NCBI RefSeq assembly: GCF_001314605.1 | Contig: NZ_LIHP01000010.1 | Location: 186,001-250,000, forward strand | DNA length: 64,000 bases | Direction of reading: 5' to 3' | Source of the DNA: Marinobacter sp. HL-58 | GTDB taxonomy: Bacteria > Pseudomonadota > Gammaproteobacteria > Pseudomonadales > Oleiphilaceae | Part shown: positions 19,540 to 30,082 of the stretch, one piece after another | How positions within the stretch are numbered: position 1 is the stretch's first letter | How the letters are laid out: each line of letters opens with the position of its first letter | Translations under genes and position numbers: made by a program | Notes under the pieces: model-generated | Database searches by the model: none | What the model was told of the DNA's origin: nothing | Seen by the model: only the letters and a program-made list of their open reading frames with translations

Positions 19540-22341
19540 ATGTCGCTACCGCTGGTTGTTTTACTGCCTTTTCTGGGTGCCATAGCTGCACCCCTGTTCG
19601 CCCAGGGCGGCAGAACGGCAATTGCCGTTGCGTCTTCTGTACCCGCGCTGATTGCGCTCGCAGCCCTGTTCCCCCATTGGGAAACCCTCGCCAATGGCGG
19701 CGTGGTACTGCACAGCTATGAATGGTTGCCGGCCCTCGGCCTCTCCTTGAGTTTCCGGCTGGATGGGCTATCTCTGCTGTTCGCTCTGCTGATCCTGATT
19801 ATTGGACTGCTGATCATTCTCTACGCGCGCTACTATCTGAAGGCCTATGAGAACATTGGCAAGTTCTACGCCCTGCTGCTCTGTTTCAAGGGCTCCATGC
19901 TGGGCATTGTGCTCTCCAGCAACCTGCTGTTGATGATGATTTTCTGGGAACTGACTAGTCTGACCTCATTCCTGCTGATCGGCTTCTGGAGCCACAAACA
20001 GGACGCACGCCGGGGCGCCCGGATGGCGCTGGCGGTAACCGGCGGCGGTGGCCTCGCGCTGCTCGCGGGTATTCTGATTATTGGCAACATTGTTGGCAGC
20101 TTTGAACTCGATGACGTGCTTGCAGCCGGCGACCAAATCAAAGCACATGCCATGTACCCGGTCGCCCTGACCCTGGTGCTGCTCGGCGCTTTTACCAAAT
20201 CAGCCCAGTTCCCGTTCCATTTCTGGCTACCCCATGCCATGCAGGCGCCCACACCAGTATCGGCCTACCTGCACTCGGCTACGATGGTGAAAGCCGGCAT
20301 TTTCCTGATGGCCAGGCTTTACCCGGCGCTGGCGGGCACCGAACAATGGTTCTATATGGTCAGCTTTACCGGGATGGCCACCCTGCTCATTGGCGCCTAT
20401 GTCGCCATGTTCAAGCATGACCTCAAGGGACTTCTGGCCCATTCAACAGTGAGCCACCTGGGCCTGATCACCCTGCTGTTCGGTATGGGCACGCAGCTTG
20501 CCGCCGTGGCGGCAGTCTTCCACGTGATCAACCACGCCACCTTTAAAGCCTCCCTCTTTATGGCGGCAGGGATTATCGATCACGAAACCGGCACTCGGGA
20601 TATGCGCCGCATCAATGGCCTCTGGCGCTTCATGCCACACACCGCAACCCTCGCCATGGTGGCCGCTTCATCCATGGCTGGCGTACCACTGCTGAACGGC
20701 TTCCTGAGCAAGGAAATGTTCTTTGCCGAATCCCTGGAGCTGAATCTACCAGGGCTTCTGGCCTGGCTACCTCCGACCGTTGCGACCCTGGCCGGGATAT
20801 TCGCCGTGGCGTATTCGGCCCGCTTTATCCATGACGTTTTCTTCAACGGCAAACCGGTGAATCTTCCGATTTACCCACCCCATGAACCGCCTCGCTACAT
20901 GAAGTTCCCAGTGGAAATCCTGGTGTTCGCCTGCATCATGGTTGGCCTGTTCCCTGCGGTGTCCGTGGGCCCGCTACTCTTCATGGCCGCCTCGGCAACG
21001 CTTGGTGGTGAGGTACCCGATTACACCCTGACGATCTTCCATGGTTTCAATCTTCCGCTGTTAATGAGTTTTGTCGCATTCCTTGGCGGCCTGCTCATGT
21101 ACAGCCAACGCCGGCGCTTTTTCGATTTTCACGCACGCTTCAGGGAAATCGATGAAAAAGCCGTGTTCGAGAGCACTGTTTCGCGGATAGTAGACTTTGC
21201 CAACAGCGTGACATCTCGCGTGGAGAACGGCTCGCTGCAGCGCTATGCTCTGCTGCTGCTTGTCAGTGTGATCGCTGTTGCAGCCATGCCATTGCTTGAC
21301 CTGGGGGTCTTTGTCGGCGAGAACGGCTTGAGCGCTGTGGATGCGCCAACGGCGATTGCGGCCGCTGTACTGATACTCTGTGCTTTTGCAACCGCGGGAC
21401 TGCACCGACAGCGTTTCTATGCACTGGTTCTGTTAAGCGTTGTGGGGCTGGTCGTGGCTTTGGCCTTCGCCCGCTTTTCGGCACCGGACCTGGCGATGAC
21501 CCAGCTCTCTGTAGAGGTGGTCACCATCGTTCTGCTGATGCTCGCAATCTATTACATGCGGCCCTGGACGCCCATCGAAACGTCACTGAGACGCCGTGTC
21601 CGGGATACGGCTATTGCAGCGGTCGCGGGTATTGGCATGACGCTGGTAACGCTTGCCATGCTGACCCAGCCATTCAGTTCGATCTCTGAGTTCTTCCTGG
21701 AGAACAGCAAGCCCGGCGGTGGCGGTACCAACGTGGTCAACGTCATTCTTGTAGACTTCCGGGGCTTCGATACTCTGGGCGAGATCGCGGTCCTGGCCAT
21801 TGCCGCCCTGGGCATCCACGCCATGCTCAAAGACACAGCGCTGACCCCACCGCCAGGCGATGGCGCAGGCCACGCGTGGGCCCGGGATGCGCACCCGTTG
21901 ATGTTGAGCCTGATTGCACGGCCGATGCTGCCGCTTGCCCTGATGGTGTCCGCCTTCATTTTCCTCCGTGGCCACAACCTGCCGGGCGGCGGCTTTATTG
22001 CCGGTCTCATCACCTCCGTTGCTCTGATTCTTCAATACGTTGCCAGCGGCATGGAGTGGACAGAGGATCGAATCCGTCTGCGCTATCACAATGTCATTGG
22101 TTTGGGCCTGCTGTTCGCAACGATTGCCGGGGTCGGCAGTTTCGCGTTCGGCTACCCGTTCCTTACATCCACCTTCGATTACATAACCTGGCCGGTGGTA
22201 GGCAAGTTCGAAGTAGCCTCGGCCCTGATCTTTGATCTCGGCGTCTACCTGGCGGTCATCGGTGCCACGCTGCTCTCGCTGGTAACTGTCGGCCGGTTGT
22301 CTCCTCACTCCGCCATAAAAAGTATCAAGGAGGATGCGTAA
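19540..22341 (+). CDS. mrpA: Na+/H+ antiporter MrpA-MrpB fusion (operon 1)
   Basis: 933 residues, the largest subunit of a seven-subunit-type Mrp/Mnh/Sha antiporter in the inner membrane. Residues about 1-500 are NuoL-like, with the proton-channel residues E137 (FWELTSLTSF) and K220 (FTKSAQFPFHFW) and K251. A MbhD/MbhE-like region follows. The last about 140 residues (from MLSLIARPMLPLALMVSA, with GHNLPGGGFIAGL) are a complete MrpB domain, so A and B are fused as in Pseudomonas-type loci. The ATG has a GAGG site. The stop overlaps the mrpC start by one base. First gene of a six-gene operon ending at 25325. Confidence 0.95.
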   Translation: MSLPLVVLLPFLGAIAAPLFAQGGRTAIAVASSVPALIALAALFPHWETLANGGVVLHSYEWLPALGLSLSFRLDGLSLLFALLILIIGLLIILYARYYLKAYENIGKFYALLLCFKGSMLGIVLSSNLLLMMIFWELTSLTSFLLIGFWSHKQDARRGARMALAVTGGGGLALLAGILIIGNIVGSFELDDVLAAGDQIKAHAMYPVALTLVLLGAFTKSAQFPFHFWLPHAMQAPTPVSAYLHSATMVKAGIFLMARLYPALAGTEQWFYMVSFTGMATLLIGAYVAMFKHDLKGLLAHSTVSHLGLITLLFGMGTQLAAVAAVFHVINHATFKASLFMAAGIIDHETGTRDMRRINGLWRFMPHTATLAMVAASSMAGVPLLNGFLSKEMFFAESLELNLPGLLAWLPPTVATLAGIFAVAYSARFIHDVFFNGKPVNLPIYPPHEPPRYMKFPVEILVFACIMVGLFPAVSVGPLLFMAASATLGGEVPDYTLTIFHGFNLPLLMSFVAFLGGLLMYSQRRRFFDFHARFREIDEKAVFESTVSRIVDFANSVTSRVENGSLQRYALLLLVSVIAVAAMPLLDLGVFVGENGLSAVDAPTAIAAAVLILCAFATAGLHRQRFYALVLLSVVGLVVALAFARFSAPDLAMTQLSVEVVTIVLLMLAIYYMRPWTPIETSLRRRVRDTAIAAVAGIGMTLVTLAMLTQPFSSISEFFLENSKPGGGGTNVVNVILVDFRGFDTLGEIAVLAIAALGIHAMLKDTALTPPPGDGAGHAWARDAHPLMLSLIARPMLPLALMVSAFIFLRGHNLPGGGFIAGLITSVALILQYVASGMEWTEDRIRLRYHNVIGLGLLFATIAGVGSFAFGYPFLTSTFDYITWPVVGKFEVASALIFDLGVYLAVIGATLLSLVTVGRLSPHSAIKSIKEDA

Positions 22342-22709
22342 TGGAGCTTGTTTTCGCATTGGTTATCGGCGCACTGACGGCATCCGGCGTGTATCTGATT
22401 CTGCGCGCCCGCACCTTCCCTGTGGTAGTCGGCCTGACCCTGTTGTCGTACGGCGTCAACCTGTTTCTTTTCGCAAGTGGTCGCCTGGCTACCGGCCAGC
22501 AACCGATTATCGGCACCGCAGGCAGTTATTCTGACCCCCTGCCACAGGCGCTTGTGCTCACGGCTATTGTGATTGGCTTTGCAATGACTGCGTTCGTGGT
22601 CGTGCTGTCCCTGCGCAACCTGGCCGACAACGAGGATGACCACGTGGACGGCAAACAACCCTACAAAACACCCGCACCTGAGGAAGAATCGGAGGTTAAC
22701 GGTAAATGA
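22341..22709 (+). CDS. mrpC: Na+/H+ antiporter subunit MrpC (operon 1)
   Basis: 122 residues, NuoK-like, with three membrane helices. The conserved SDPLPQALVLTAIVIGFAMTA segment in the last helices is diagnostic of MrpC. A polar, charged tail of about 30 residues follows (ending EEESEVNGK). It starts within the stop of mrpA and overlaps mrpD by four bases, so translation is tightly coupled. It is needed for complex assembly in studied Mrp systems. Confidence 0.95.
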   Translation: MELVFALVIGALTASGVYLILRARTFPVVVGLTLLSYGVNLFLFASGRLATGQQPIIGTAGSYSDPLPQALVLTAIVIGFAMTAFVVVLSLRNLADNEDDHVDGKQPYKTPAPEEESEVNGK

Positions 22710-24223
22710 ACCATTGGCTTACCGCTCCAATTCTTATTCCCCTGCTCGGCGGCATTCTCCAGATTTTTATGGGCTACGCGCCTATCAGCCTGCGGCGCAC
22801 GCTCGCGTTGGGCACCACTGTTCTGATGCTGGTATCCGCCATCGTTCTACTGATAATGGCAAACGATGGCAGTTATCGGATCTATGCATTCGGCAACTGG
22901 CAGCCCCCATTCGGAATTGTGCTGGTGCTGGATCGATTGGCCGCCCTGATGCTCATCATGACTGCCATTCTGGCCTTTCTCTGTCACCTCTTTTCGATCG
23001 GCGGCGCTGATGAGGGTAACCGTCAGTTCCATGGCCTGTTCCTGTTCCAGCTAATGGGACTGAACATTGCCTTCCTGACCGGCGACCTGTTCAACCTGTT
23101 TGTTGCCTTCGAGGTTCTGCTGATCGCCTCATATGGCCTGCTGATGCATGGCGGCGGGACAGTCAGAACCGTTCCGGGCCTGCACTATGTCGTGCTGAAC
23201 CTGATCGGTTCTGCGGTGTTCCTGATCAGTGTCGGGATGATCTATAGCGTCACCGGCACACTGAATATGGCAGATCTGGCAGTCAAGGTTCCACAAGTCT
23301 CCGGAGAAGGTCTGAACATCGTCAAGGCCGGCGGCATGATGCTGCTGGTGGTCTTCGGCCTCAAAGCAGCCATTCTGCCCCTCTGCTTCTGGCTGCCACG
23401 GGCCTATTCAAAAGCGACGGCGCCGGTTGCTGCACTGTTCGCGGTTATGACCAAGGTTGGCATTTACGCCATTCTGCGGGTCTACCTGCTGATTTTCGGC
23501 GACGATGCGGGCAAGCTCGCCAATCTCGGCATGGACTGGCTGTTCCCGATTGCCCTTGCCACACTCGCCATGGGCGTTATTGGCGCACTGGGTTCTGGCA
23601 CTTTGAAGACATTGGTCGCCTGGCAGGTCATCATTTCAGTAGGCACTTTGCTGGCTCCAATCGCACTTGGTTCCGAAGCCGGACTATCTGCAGCACTGTT
23701 TTACCTGCTAAGCACCACCTGGACGGTGGGCGGTCTGTTCCTTGTTTCTCAGCTGGTCGCTAACCAGCGCGGTTCGGTCAAAGACCGCATTGTTACTGCG
23801 CCCAAAATGCACAGCCGCACCTTCCTCAGTGTCCTGTTCCTCGTGGGTGCCGTGGCTGCGGCCGGCCTGCCGCCCCTGAGCGGCTTCTTTGGCAAGGTAC
23901 TGATTCTGAAATCTGTTGAATCCGGAGCCGAAATGGCCTGGCTGTGGTCCATACTGCTGCTCGGCAGCTTCCTCACTCTCATCGCCTACAGCCGCGCCGG
24001 CAGCATCGTGTTCTGGCGTACGGTGGATGGTCATCTGGAAAAAAAGGATCCGCTTAACGGCCGGGTTTCCGTGGCAGCCGGAGCACTCACTGCCCTGGCA
24101 ATCGTGATGGTTGTTCTGGCTGGCCCCATAATGAACTATACCGACGCAACGGCGGCGCAACTGCACAACAGTGACGCCTATATCGAAATCTTGCAGACCC
24201 CCATGGTCGGGGAGGACAGCTAA
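22706..24223 (+). CDS. mrpD: Na+/H+ antiporter subunit MrpD (operon 1)
   Basis: 505 residues, NuoN/NuoM-like, about 14 membrane helices. The conserved pair E136 (FVAFEVLLIAS) and K220 (VVFGLKAAILPL) expected for a proton-pumping antiporter-like subunit is present, and GLPPLSGFFGKVLILKS marks the later helices. MrpD with MrpA forms the ion-translocating core. It overlaps mrpC by four bases and mrpE by one base. Confidence 0.95.
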   Translation: MNHWLTAPILIPLLGGILQIFMGYAPISLRRTLALGTTVLMLVSAIVLLIMANDGSYRIYAFGNWQPPFGIVLVLDRLAALMLIMTAILAFLCHLFSIGGADEGNRQFHGLFLFQLMGLNIAFLTGDLFNLFVAFEVLLIASYGLLMHGGGTVRTVPGLHYVVLNLIGSAVFLISVGMIYSVTGTLNMADLAVKVPQVSGEGLNIVKAGGMMLLVVFGLKAAILPLCFWLPRAYSKATAPVAALFAVMTKVGIYAILRVYLLIFGDDAGKLANLGMDWLFPIALATLAMGVIGALGSGTLKTLVAWQVIISVGTLLAPIALGSEAGLSAALFYLLSTTWTVGGLFLVSQLVANQRGSVKDRIVTAPKMHSRTFLSVLFLVGAVAAAGLPPLSGFFGKVLILKSVESGAEMAWLWSILLLGSFLTLIAYSRAGSIVFWRTVDGHLEKKDPLNGRVSVAAGALTALAIVMVVLAGPIMNYTDATAAQLHNSDAYIEILQTPMVGEDS

Positions 24224-24711
24224 TGCTCGATCGCCTCAGTTTTCCTCAGCCCTGGCTAAGCCTGACCCTGTTCTTCACCTGGCAATTTCTGAGTGACGGC
24301 ATAAGCGGTGGCAGTGTCGTACTGGGCATTATACTTGCCTGGGGAATACCACAGATGACCCGGAGGTTCTGGCCTGACCCTCCCGCTGTAATGAGGGGTT
24401 GGCGGGCGCCAGCATACGCGTTGCGAGTCCTCTGGGATATTGTTGTTGCCAGCGTTGAAGTGGCAAAACTCATTCTCAGCCCCCGACAGCCGCGCCCCAT
24501 GTTCATCTGTTATCCTCTGGAACTGGATCACCCCCTGGCGATCAGCATACTGGTCAGCACTATCTCACTGACACCTGGAACGGTTGGTGCCGATGTCAGC
24601 GACGACAACAAACTGATTCTCATCCATTCACTGGATGCAGAGGATGAGCAGGAAATTATCGACACCATTCGAGCCCGCTATGAGAAGCCACTGCTGGAGA
24701 TGTTCCGATGA
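24223..24711 (+). CDS. mrpE: Na+/H+ antiporter subunit MrpE (operon 1)
   Basis: 162 residues: N-terminal membrane helices, then a cytoplasmic domain with the family signature ISILVSTISLTPGTVGADVSD. MrpE has no complex I homologue and helps assembly and ion flow in the Mrp complex. The start shares a base with the mrpD stop, and the end overlaps mrpF by four bases. Confidence 0.93.
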   Translation: MLDRLSFPQPWLSLTLFFTWQFLSDGISGGSVVLGIILAWGIPQMTRRFWPDPPAVMRGWRAPAYALRVLWDIVVASVEVAKLILSPRQPRPMFICYPLELDHPLAISILVSTISLTPGTVGADVSDDNKLILIHSLDAEDEQEIIDTIRARYEKPLLEMFR

Positions 24712-24977
24712 TTCTGATTGCGCTCTACATCACCATCGCCATGGTCACGCTGGCAGCCTTACTGAACGTGTATCGCGTGATCAAGGGCCCGGATGCGCCC
24801 GATAGGGTACTGGCGCTCGACACTCTCTACGTCAACGCCATCGCACTTATCGTTCTGCTCGGTATCGCGCTACAAACTCGTATGTACCTCGAATCCGCCC
24901 TGCTCATTGCGGTGATGGGATTCGTCGGAACGGTTGCAATGGCAAAATACCTCAAGCGCGGCAGCGTCATTGAATAA
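24708..24977 (+). CDS. mrpF: Na+/H+ antiporter subunit MrpF (operon 1)
   Basis: 89 residues with three membrane helices. The motif VIKGPDAPDRVLALDTLYVNA in the first cytoplasmic loop is diagnostic; its aspartates are conserved in MrpF. It overlaps mrpE by four bases, and a 15-base gap with a GGAGG site leads to mrpG. Confidence 0.93.
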   Translation: MILIALYITIAMVTLAALLNVYRVIKGPDAPDRVLALDTLYVNAIALIVLLGIALQTRMYLESALLIAVMGFVGTVAMAKYLKRGSVIE

Positions 24978-24992
24978 CCCGGAGGAAACCCG

Positions 24993-25325
24993 ATGAGCAC
25001 GTTCGCCGAAATTGCCATTTCCGTTTTGCTGCTTGTAGGTGGCGCCTTCACCCTGATCGGGGCCATTGGGCTGGCCCGCCTACCGGATTTTTACACCCGC
25101 TTGCATGGTCCAACCAAAGCAACCACGGTCGGCGTGGGCGCCATCGTCGTCAGCTCCGTGATTTATTTCAGTACCCTCGGCAGGGGCATCGGTGTTGAAG
25201 AGATCCTGGTCACTGTGTTTCTCTTCATGACAGCGCCCGTCAGCGCCAACTTCCTGGCCAAGGCCGCCATGCACCTGGAGGTCAAAACCACAGAAAACAC
25301 CCGCGGCCAGACCTGGGATCAATAG
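24993..25325 (+). CDS. mrpG: Na+/H+ antiporter subunit MrpG (operon 1)
   Basis: 110 residues, three membrane helices, with GLARLPDFYTRLHGPTKATT, the characteristic MrpG loop. GGAGG precedes the ATG. It closes operon 1; 120 bases separate it from the second mrpA, with no strong terminator, so some read-through into operon 2 is possible. Confidence 0.93.
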   Translation: MSTFAEIAISVLLLVGGAFTLIGAIGLARLPDFYTRLHGPTKATTVGVGAIVVSSVIYFSTLGRGIGVEEILVTVFLFMTAPVSANFLAKAAMHLEVKTTENTRGQTWDQ

Positions 25326-25445
25326 GGCGTCCACTCCCATGGGTTGTTGTGTCCATTGCCGTTTAGCAGCGTATGATCATGGTGCAAGGGCTAAAATATG
25401 ATAACCGCAGAACCTGAGAACCGGGTTTTAACGGAGTACCCTTAA

Positions 25446-27755
25446 ATGATGTTACTGGCTGTACTGTCAGGCTTTTTACTGGCTTTTGCCGTACCGGTGC
25501 TCTGCCGTTTGGCTGGCAGTTATGTCGGCTGGCTACTGGCACTTCTACCCGCTTCGCTCACGGTATACTTTGCCAGCCTGATTCCCGCGATCAGCGGTGG
25601 CGAAACGCTTCTGTTCGAGCACCAGTGGTTGCCGGGCCTCGGGATAACCCTCGATTTCATGGTCGACGGCCTCTCTCTGGTGTTTGCGTTGCTGATCAGT
25701 GGCATTGGCACCTTCATCCTGATCTACGCCGGCGCCTACCTGGCCGGCCACAGGTACCTGGCACGCTTCTACGTGATCATGCTCTCCTTCATGGCGTCCA
25801 TGCTGGGGCTGGTGCTTTCCGACAACCTGATTACCCTGTTCGTGTTCTGGGAGCTGACCAGCATAACCTCCTACTTGCTGATCGGTTTCAACCATGAAGA
25901 CATGGAAGCGCGCAAATGCGCTCTGCAGGGCCTGTTCGTTACTGTAGCCGGGGGTCTCGCGTTGATGGCCGGCCTGGTGCTTCTGGCCATCATGAGTGGC
26001 AGCTATTCGCTGTCTGAAATTCTGTCTTCTGACATGGCTCTGCACGAGCATGCCTTTTACACAGCTGCCGTTATCTGCATTCTGGCGGGCACGTTCACCA
26101 AATCGGCCCAGGTTCCGTTCCACTTCTGGCTGCCCAATGCCATGGCGGCGCCCACGCCGGTGTCCGCTTTCCTGCATTCAGCCACCATGGTCAAGGCCGG
26201 TGTTTATCTGATGGCCCGCCTGAACCCTTCCCTCGGCGAGGGTGAGCTCTGGAGCCAGGCACTGATGGCGTTTGGTGCCGCCACCATGCTCACCGGTGCC
26301 TACCTGGCTTTCAGCAGCACCGGTATCAAGAAGGTTCTGGCCTTCTCCACCATCATGGCCCTGGGCACCCTGACCATGCTGATAGGGGTGGGCACCGAAC
26401 TGGCCCTGACCGCCTTTATCTGCTTCCTGGTTGCGCATTCCCTGTACAAGGGTGCGCTGTTCATGATTGCCGGCGCCCTGGATCACGAAACCGGCACCAA
26501 GGACATTACCCGTATGGGCGGCCTCCGGAAGGCGATGCCGTTGACGGCTGCCATTGCCTGTCTGGCGGCACTGTCGCTGGCAGGCCTGCCGCCTCTGTTC
26601 GGATTTATCGCCAAGGAACTGCTGTTCGAATCGCTGCTGGACTCACCGCTGTGGTCCGCCGCCCTGACCACTGTGGCGGTCGCCGCGGCGGTGCTGATTG
26701 TTGGCGTTGCGGGCCTGGTGGCCATCAAGCCTTTCTTCGGCAAGGTCGGAAATACCCCGAAATCACCCCACGAAGCTCCTTTCGGAATGCTGGTAGGCCC
26801 CGCGGCACTGTCGGTGATTGCCCTGATATTCGGCCTGGCGCCCTTCCTGCCAGAAGGAGCCCTGCTCCAGTCTGCGGTCAGCAGCGTTAATGGTGCATCG
26901 GTAGAAACCCATCTGGCGCTGTGGCACGGCGTCAATGTACCGCTGATACTGTCAATCGGCAGCCTGGTACTGGGCCTGAGCCTGCTTTCTGGCTGGAACC
27001 GGCTGCAGCCATCCATTTACGCCATCAATACCACTGCCGCCCGGTTTGGCCCGGAGGCGGGTTACTTCCGCTTTATGGAAGGTATCACCATCGTCGCCGC
27101 CTGGCAGACCCGGATCCTTCAGAACGGAGTACTCGGACTGTATCTGCTGCTGCTCGTTGCGGTAACTTTCGGCCTGACGGGGTTCACCCTGCTGACCCAC
27201 CACGGGATCACCCTGACGCTGGACCTGACCGACAGTCACTTCTACGAATGGGGCATAGCACTGCTGCTGATCGTGGCGGCCATTTTCGCCAGTGCCACCC
27301 AATCGCGCCTGGGCTCGGTTGCATCCATGGGTGTTCTCGGTTTCGGTGTCGCCCTCACCTTTATTCTGTTCAGCGCACCGGATCTGGGTATTACCCAGCT
27401 GCTGGTAGAGACCCTGACAGTCATTCTGCTGGTGCTGGTGCTGTTCAGACTGCCGGAATTCGTCAATCTCTCCTCACCTTTCGAGCGCTACCGGGACCTT
27501 GCGGTAGCCGCCTTTGCCGGCGTGGTGATGACACTGCTGATTCTGGCCGCCCAGGACGTCCAGTACTTTGAGAGTATCTCGAGCTACTACATCGAGAACA
27601 GCGCGCCGCTGGCTTATGGCCGCAACATCGTCAATGTGATCCTGGTGGACTTCCGGGCGCTGGATACCCTGGGCGAGATCTTCGTTCTGTCCCTTGCGGC
27701 ACTCGGTGTGCTGTCGATGATCAAACTGAAGGCGGAGGATCAGTACAAGCCATGA
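25446..27755 (+). CDS. mrpA: Na+/H+ antiporter subunit MrpA (operon 2)
   Basis: 769 residues, the common length for MrpA without fused MrpB. NuoL-like core with E136 (FWELTSITSYLLIG), K219 (FTKSAQVPFHFW) and K250, and a MbhD/E-like C-terminal region ending IVNVILVDFRALDTLGEIFVL-type sequence before a short tail. It is clearly related to, but well diverged from, the MrpA part of operon 1, so this is not a recent duplication. The ATG follows CGGAG. It overlaps mrpB by four bases. Confidence 0.95.
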   Translation: MMLLAVLSGFLLAFAVPVLCRLAGSYVGWLLALLPASLTVYFASLIPAISGGETLLFEHQWLPGLGITLDFMVDGLSLVFALLISGIGTFILIYAGAYLAGHRYLARFYVIMLSFMASMLGLVLSDNLITLFVFWELTSITSYLLIGFNHEDMEARKCALQGLFVTVAGGLALMAGLVLLAIMSGSYSLSEILSSDMALHEHAFYTAAVICILAGTFTKSAQVPFHFWLPNAMAAPTPVSAFLHSATMVKAGVYLMARLNPSLGEGELWSQALMAFGAATMLTGAYLAFSSTGIKKVLAFSTIMALGTLTMLIGVGTELALTAFICFLVAHSLYKGALFMIAGALDHETGTKDITRMGGLRKAMPLTAAIACLAALSLAGLPPLFGFIAKELLFESLLDSPLWSAALTTVAVAAAVLIVGVAGLVAIKPFFGKVGNTPKSPHEAPFGMLVGPAALSVIALIFGLAPFLPEGALLQSAVSSVNGASVETHLALWHGVNVPLILSIGSLVLGLSLLSGWNRLQPSIYAINTTAARFGPEAGYFRFMEGITIVAAWQTRILQNGVLGLYLLLLVAVTFGLTGFTLLTHHGITLTLDLTDSHFYEWGIALLLIVAAIFASATQSRLGSVASMGVLGFGVALTFILFSAPDLGITQLLVETLTVILLVLVLFRLPEFVNLSSPFERYRDLAVAAFAGVVMTLLILAAQDVQYFESISSYYIENSAPLAYGRNIVNVILVDFRALDTLGEIFVLSLAALGVLSMIKLKAEDQYKP

Positions 27756-28177
27756 AGTCCAACACCCTGATTCTTCACACTGCCGCGCTGTTCATCATGC
27801 CATTGCAGCTGATGTTCTCGGTTTTCCTGTTGTTCCGCGGCCATGACGAGCCAGGCGGGGGGTTCATCGGCGGACTGGTTGCTTCTGGCGCTTTTGTCCT
27901 TTATGCCTTTGCCTTTGGCTCGGAGGCCACGCGGCGAATCCTGCGGGTAGCCCCCAGGGATCTTCTGTCCGCCGGACTGCTGTTTGCCCTCGCCTCCACC
28001 ATTCCGGCGTTTCTGGCCGGCCAGCCTATGCTGACGGCACACTGGTGGGAGTTGCCATTGCCCGGCGACGGTTATCTCAAACTATCCACGCCGCTGATAT
28101 TCGACATCGGTGTCTATGCCGCAGTCCTCGGCACCATCATGACATTTGTCATCAGCCTGATGGAGTCCGACGAATGA
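27752..28177 (+). CDS. mrpB: Na+/H+ antiporter subunit MrpB (operon 2)
   Basis: 141 residues with four membrane helices and the family motif [19 protein letters not shown] near residues 28-46. In operon 1 the same domain is the C-terminus of MrpA. It overlaps the mrpA stop (ATGA). A 46-base gap precedes mrpC, the largest gap in this operon. Confidence 0.94.
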   Translation: MKSNTLILHTAALFIMPLQLMFSVFLLFRGHDEPGGGFIGGLVASGAFVLYAFAFGSEATRRILRVAPRDLLSAGLLFALASTIPAFLAGQPMLTAHWWELPLPGDGYLKLSTPLIFDIGVYAAVLGTIMTFVISLMESDE

Positions 28178-28223
28178 CACCGCTACCCGAATCTTACTGC
28201 TTCAACCCGGAAGGAGGGCCGTT

Positions 28224-28571
28224 ATGGAGAGCCTGATGGCCTATGTCGTCGGTATCCTGTTCGCGGCAGCCATCTACATGATGCTGCGCCGCTCCATCGT
28301 CAAGCTGGTTATCGGCCTGATGATTCTGAGCAACGCCGCCAATCTGCTTATCTTTGTGGTATCGGGCATGACCCGGGGTGCGCCACCGCTGCTGCCCGAA
28401 GGTGCCGAGGCACCGGCAGGAGCCATTGCCGACCCGCTGCCCCAGGCGCTGATACTTACTGCGATTGTTATTGCCTTTGGCGTTCTGGCCTTTGCCGTAG
28501 TTCTCATACGCAGAGCGTATGAAGTTGTAGGAACCGACGACCTTGACCAGATGAAGGATACGGACACTTGA
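28224..28571 (+). CDS. mrpC: Na+/H+ antiporter subunit MrpC (operon 2)
   Basis: 115 residues, NuoK-like, three membrane helices, with [21 protein letters not shown] as diagnostic segment. A very strong AAGGAGG site precedes the ATG, suggesting independent re-initiation after the 46-base gap. It overlaps mrpD by four bases. Confidence 0.94.
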   Translation: MESLMAYVVGILFAAAIYMMLRRSIVKLVIGLMILSNAANLLIFVVSGMTRGAPPLLPEGAEAPAGAIADPLPQALILTAIVIAFGVLAFAVVLIRRAYEVVGTDDLDQMKDTDT

Positions 28572-30082
28572 ACCCGGAACTTGCATTACCGATTCTGATA
28601 CCGCTGGTTTCCGGCGCTGTTTCCGTTGCCTTATGGCGTTCGGTTCGCTATCAGCGCATCCTTGCGGTGGTCGCGACGGCTCTGCTACTGGCAGCCAGCA
28701 TCTGGTTGCTGCGCTCAACCATGGACCAGGGCTTCCTGGTCATGGAAATGGGCGGCTGGCCGGCGCCGTTCAGCATTGTATTCGTCTCGGATATCCTCAG
28801 CGCCATCATGATCGTGCTTACAGGCATCATCGGCCTGGCTATTGCCATCTATTCCCTGGCATCCACACCCAAGGGGCACGAGAAGTTCGGCTATTATCCG
28901 CTGATGCATCTGTTGCTGGCAGGAGTGGCAGGTTCTTTTCTGACCGGTGACATCTTCAACCTGTTTGTATGGTTCGAGGTCATGCTGCTGGCCTCTTTCG
29001 CCCTGCTCACCCTGGGCGGTGAACGGGCGCAGATGGAAGGCGCCATCAAATACGTTACCCTGAACCTGTTTTCTTCGGCAATTTTCCTGTCAGCGGTGGG
29101 GCTGCTTTACGGCACCGTCGGCACGCTCAACATGGCGGATATCGCCCAGAAAGTCGCGACGCTGGAAGACCCTGGCATGGTCACCGTCATCTCGATGATG
29201 TTCATGGTGTCCTTCGGCATCAAGGCAGCGGCCTTCCCGCTGTTCTTCTGGTTGCCCGCCTCCTACCATACCCCGCAGGTGGCAGTATCCGCCCTGTTTG
29301 CCGGGCTGCTGACCAAGGTAGGGGTGTACGCCCTGTACCGGGTATTCACCCTGATCTTCACCCAGGACGTGGATTACACCCACACGATCCTGCTGTGGGC
29401 CGCTGCTTTGACAATGCTGACGGGGGTTCTGGGGGCCGCAGCCCAGTTCGAGTTCCGCCGCATCCTGTCTTTCCATATTGTCAGCCAGATCGGCTACATG
29501 ATTCTCGGGCTTGCCCTGTTTACGCCGCTGGCCATCATTGGCGGGGTGTTCTACATCATGCACCACATCATTGTTAAGACGAACCTGTTCCTGGTCAGTG
29601 GCATTGTCTACCGCTTGCAGGGCAGTTACGAACTGAAGGACCTTGGGGGTGTCTACAAGGAAAAACCCATACTGGCCCTGCTGTTCCTGATACCGGCGTT
29701 GTCCCTGGCCGGCATACCGCCACTGTCCGGATTCTTCGCCAAATTCGTCGTCATCCGTGCCGGCCTGGAAGCCGAAGCCTATGTGGTCACCGGCATCGCC
29801 CTGCTGGTCGGCCTTCTGACCCTGTATTCCATGATCAAGATCTGGGCCGAAGTGTTCTGGAAAAAAACGCCGGAACACGTCAAGTCAATGAGCCTGCTGA
29901 AAGGCGACGTGAAAAAAAGCCACAGCTGGGCCTATCATATTCCGGTAGTCGGCCTTGCGGTCTGCACCCTGTTCATCGGCCTTAACGGGCAGCCCATCTA
30001 TGAACTGGCAGAGATGGCCGCAGATCAGTTGATGAACCCCGAACTCTATATAGAAGCGGTTCTGGGAGGTGCGCAACAATGA
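28568..30082 (+). CDS. mrpD: Na+/H+ antiporter subunit MrpD (operon 2)
   Basis: 504 residues, about 14 membrane helices, with E137 ([11 protein letters not shown]) and K219 ([15 protein letters not shown]) at the positions used for ion translocation, and [18 protein letters not shown] later. The start is TTG (28568), overlapping the mrpC stop; the stop overlaps mrpE by four bases. Length and key residues match MrpD of operon 1 but the sequence is distinct. Confidence 0.94.
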   Translation: MNPELALPILIPLVSGAVSVALWRSVRYQRILAVVATALLLAASIWLLRSTMDQGFLVMEMGGWPAPFSIVFVSDILSAIMIVLTGIIGLAIAIYSLASTPKGHEKFGYYPLMHLLLAGVAGSFLTGDIFNLFVWFEVMLLASFALLTLGGERAQMEGAIKYVTLNLFSSAIFLSAVGLLYGTVGTLNMADIAQKVATLEDPGMVTVISMMFMVSFGIKAAAFPLFFWLPASYHTPQVAVSALFAGLLTKVGVYALYRVFTLIFTQDVDYTHTILLWAAALTMLTGVLGAAAQFEFRRILSFHIVSQIGYMILGLALFTPLAIIGGVFYIMHHIIVKTNLFLVSGIVYRLQGSYELKDLGGVYKEKPILALLFLIPALSLAGIPPLSGFFAKFVVIRAGLEAEAYVVTGIALLVGLLTLYSMIKIWAEVFWKKTPEHVKSMSLLKGDVKKSHSWAYHIPVVGLAVCTLFIGLNGQPIYELAEMAADQLMNPELYIEAVLGGAQQ